Assembly: GCA_050014815.1 (NCBI GenBank)
Contig: JBEKCP010000418.1
Coordinates: forward strand, 1-5,561
DNA length: 5,561 nt
Source: JBEKCP01 sp050014815
Lineage (GTDB): Bacteria; Planctomycetota; Planctomycetia; Pirellulales; Thermoguttaceae
Direction of reading: 5' to 3'
Shown here: positions 4,577 through 5,561 of the stretch, piece after piece
Layout: each line of letters opens with the position of its first letter
Position numbering within the stretch: position 1 is the first letter of the stretch
Notes under the pieces: generated by a model
Seen by the model: the letters and a program-made list of their open reading frames with translations, nothing else
What the model was told of the DNA's origin: nothing
Database searches by the model: none
Program-made: the position numbers and the translations under genes

Positions 4577-5509
4577 ATGAACGCCGCCCGCGCCCGCGCG
4601 TATCTGCCTCCGGCCGACCGGCCGCTTCGGGTCATTGTGCTGGGCAGCGGCCAGAAGCTCGACGTCCTATCCGAGGCCAAGCGGCTCCAACCTCTCATCC
4701 AGGAGCACGCCGAGATCGCCGGCTCCGATTTCACCGGCATGGAAGACATGTCCGCGGCCCAGGCCGACGTGGCCATCGTGCTGGGTGGCGACGGGTCGAT
4801 CCTGCGGGCCGCCCACCAAATGGGCGATCGGCAACTGCCGGTGATCGCCGTCAATCTGGGGAAACTGGGGTTTCTGGCTGATATCTCGCCCGGCGAACTG
4901 CCCGAGGTCTTGATTAGTCTCCGCGGCGGGCGCCTCTTAGTCGCCGAGCACCTGATGTTCGAGTGCCGGGTGATCCGTCCGGGGCAGCCCGATCTGCGGC
5001 AGTTGGGCCTCAACGAGGTGGTCATTCGCACCGGCCCCCCGTTCTCGCTGGTGGACATCGATCTTTACGTTGACTCAGAACTGGTAACCACGTATAGTGG
5101 CGACGGCCTGATCGTCAGCACGCCCGTAGGATCGACCGCCTACGCCCTCTCGGCCGGCGGCCCGATCCTCCGAAAGGACTTGGAGGCCTTCGTGATCATG
5201 CCGATCAGCCCCCACACCCTGACGGACCGGCCCGTAGTGGACTCGGCCCAGCGGGTGTACGAAATGGCCGTGCTCCGGCCGCGCCCGGAGGCCTGGGTCG
5301 TGGTGGATGGGCGGGTTGTGTGCCGGATCGGGCCGGAGGATCGCGTCCGCGTCACCCGCGCGGGCGTGCGATTCCAGACGCTGACCGCTCCCGGCCACAG
5401 CTACTACCGAACCCTTCGCGAGAAACTCGGCTGGAGCGGTCAACTGCGGTTGAAAAACAGTCCCCGGTCCCCTCTCCCTTCGGGAGAGGGTCAGGGTGAG
5501 GGCGGATAG
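4577..5509 (+). CDS. nadK: NAD kinase
   Basis: NadK is the cytoplasmic enzyme that phosphorylates NAD+ to NADP+. The 310-residue product shows the family motifs in order: GGDGS (70-74) with the catalytic Asp, VNLGKLGFLAD (92-102), LNEVVI (145-150) with the NAD-binding Asn-Glu, the glycine-rich YSGDGLIVSTPVGSTAYALSAGGPIL (173-198), PISPHTLTDRPVV (209-221), and a conserved end of the fold at SYYRTLREKLGW (275-286). Ser in the GGDG(T/N/S) position is a mild variant. I chose ATG 4577 although no Shine-Dalgarno site is visible; an open frame extends upstream to 4436, but it lies inside the pilin gene and its residues do not look like NadK. The last 10-15 residues (about SPLPSGEGQGEGG) are coded by a palindromic repeat, so the native end probably lies near residue 290. 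It may share a transcript with the two genes before it. Confidence 0.96.
   Translation: MNAARARAYLPPADRPLRVIVLGSGQKLDVLSEAKRLQPLIQEHAEIAGSDFTGMEDMSAAQADVAIVLGGDGSILRAAHQMGDRQLPVIAVNLGKLGFLADISPGELPEVLISLRGGRLLVAEHLMFECRVIRPGQPDLRQLGLNEVVIRTGPPFSLVDIDLYVDSELVTTYSGDGLIVSTPVGSTAYALSAGGPILRKDLEAFVIMPISPHTLTDRPVVDSAQRVYEMAVLRPRPEAWVVVDGRVVCRIGPEDRVRVTRAGVRFQTLTAPGHSYYRTLREKLGWSGQLRLKNSPRSPLPSGEGQGEGG
5470..5503. repeat. Palindromic repeat forming the 3' end of nadK
   Basis: CCCTCTCCC (5470-5478) and GGGAGAGGG (5482-5490) are a perfect 9-bp inverted repeat around TTC; GGGTGAGGGC (5494-5503) follows. This is the common dispersed 'CCCTCTCCC...GGGAGAGGG...GGGTGAGGG' repeat found in many high-GC genomes, usually between genes. 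It overlaps the C-terminal codons of nadK here and may also act as a weak hairpin terminator; there is no T-tract. Confidence 0.8.
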
Positions 5510-5561
5510 CAGCAAAGCGGTCATTCATTGCCTGCGATGCGCCGCACGATGCCCTCACCCC
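5510..5561. other. 3' flank of nadK; start of a second repeat copy
   Basis: No gene is visible in these 52 bases. The last bases contain GCCCTCACCC (5551-5560), the exact reverse complement of GGGTGAGGGC at 5494-5503, so the window probably ends in an inverted second copy of the repeat at the end of nadK. Confidence 0.55.

Noticed and set aside
3787..5058. Long open frame of 423 codons on the minus strand
   Set aside because: It lies antisense to the pseudopilin and nadK, both well supported by motifs. Its translation is Arg/Pro/Ser-rich low-complexity sequence without recognisable domains, as expected for a shadow frame in high-GC DNA.

Overview
This window looks like a piece of a high-GC Planctomycetota chromosome. 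The clearest taxonomic marker is a DUF1559 pseudopilin (3559-4554) with a type IV prepilin N-terminus and a C-terminal H-X9-DG motif, a combination very abundant in Planctomycetota. The palindromic interspersed repeats and the style of the DXS active-site segment fit the same group. The order or genus cannot be fixed from the sequence.

Layout. Positions 1-1452 (+) are the C-terminal three quarters of dxs, the first enzyme of the non-mevalonate isoprenoid pathway; its start lies upstream of the window. Converging on it from the minus strand is a type II toxin-antitoxin operon: a RelE/ParE-like toxin (2029-1784) followed by an XRE-type antitoxin (1791-1435), with an 8-base overlap. The ends of dxs and the antitoxin overlap inside a heptamer tandem repeat that supplies both stop codons. 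Next comes about 400 bp without a credible gene (2030-2437), holding the toxin promoter region and palindromic repeats, then a small DUF2283 protein (2438-2659, +). A second, larger nested-palindrome element lies at 2739-2876. A good promoter candidate (2927-2955) leads into three same-strand genes with short gaps: a membrane-anchored protein with HEAT-like helices (3002-3529), the DUF1559 pseudopilin (3559-4554) and NAD kinase nadK (4577-5509). The last residues of NadK are encoded by another palindromic repeat, and the right edge of the window appears to enter a related copy.

How the parts relate. dxs and nadK are core metabolic genes that lie close together in several bacterial groups (the xseA-xseB-ispA-dxs-...-nadK neighbourhood). 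Here about 3.1 kb of toxin-antitoxin, DUF2283, repeat and surface-protein DNA lies between them. The simplest reading is a core neighbourhood in which accessory DNA has accumulated. No CRISPR array, rRNA, tRNA or transposase gene is visible. No clearly new multi-gene system was found; the most unusual structures are the gene-end heptamer repeat, the two nested palindromic elements and the repeat-coded tail of NadK.
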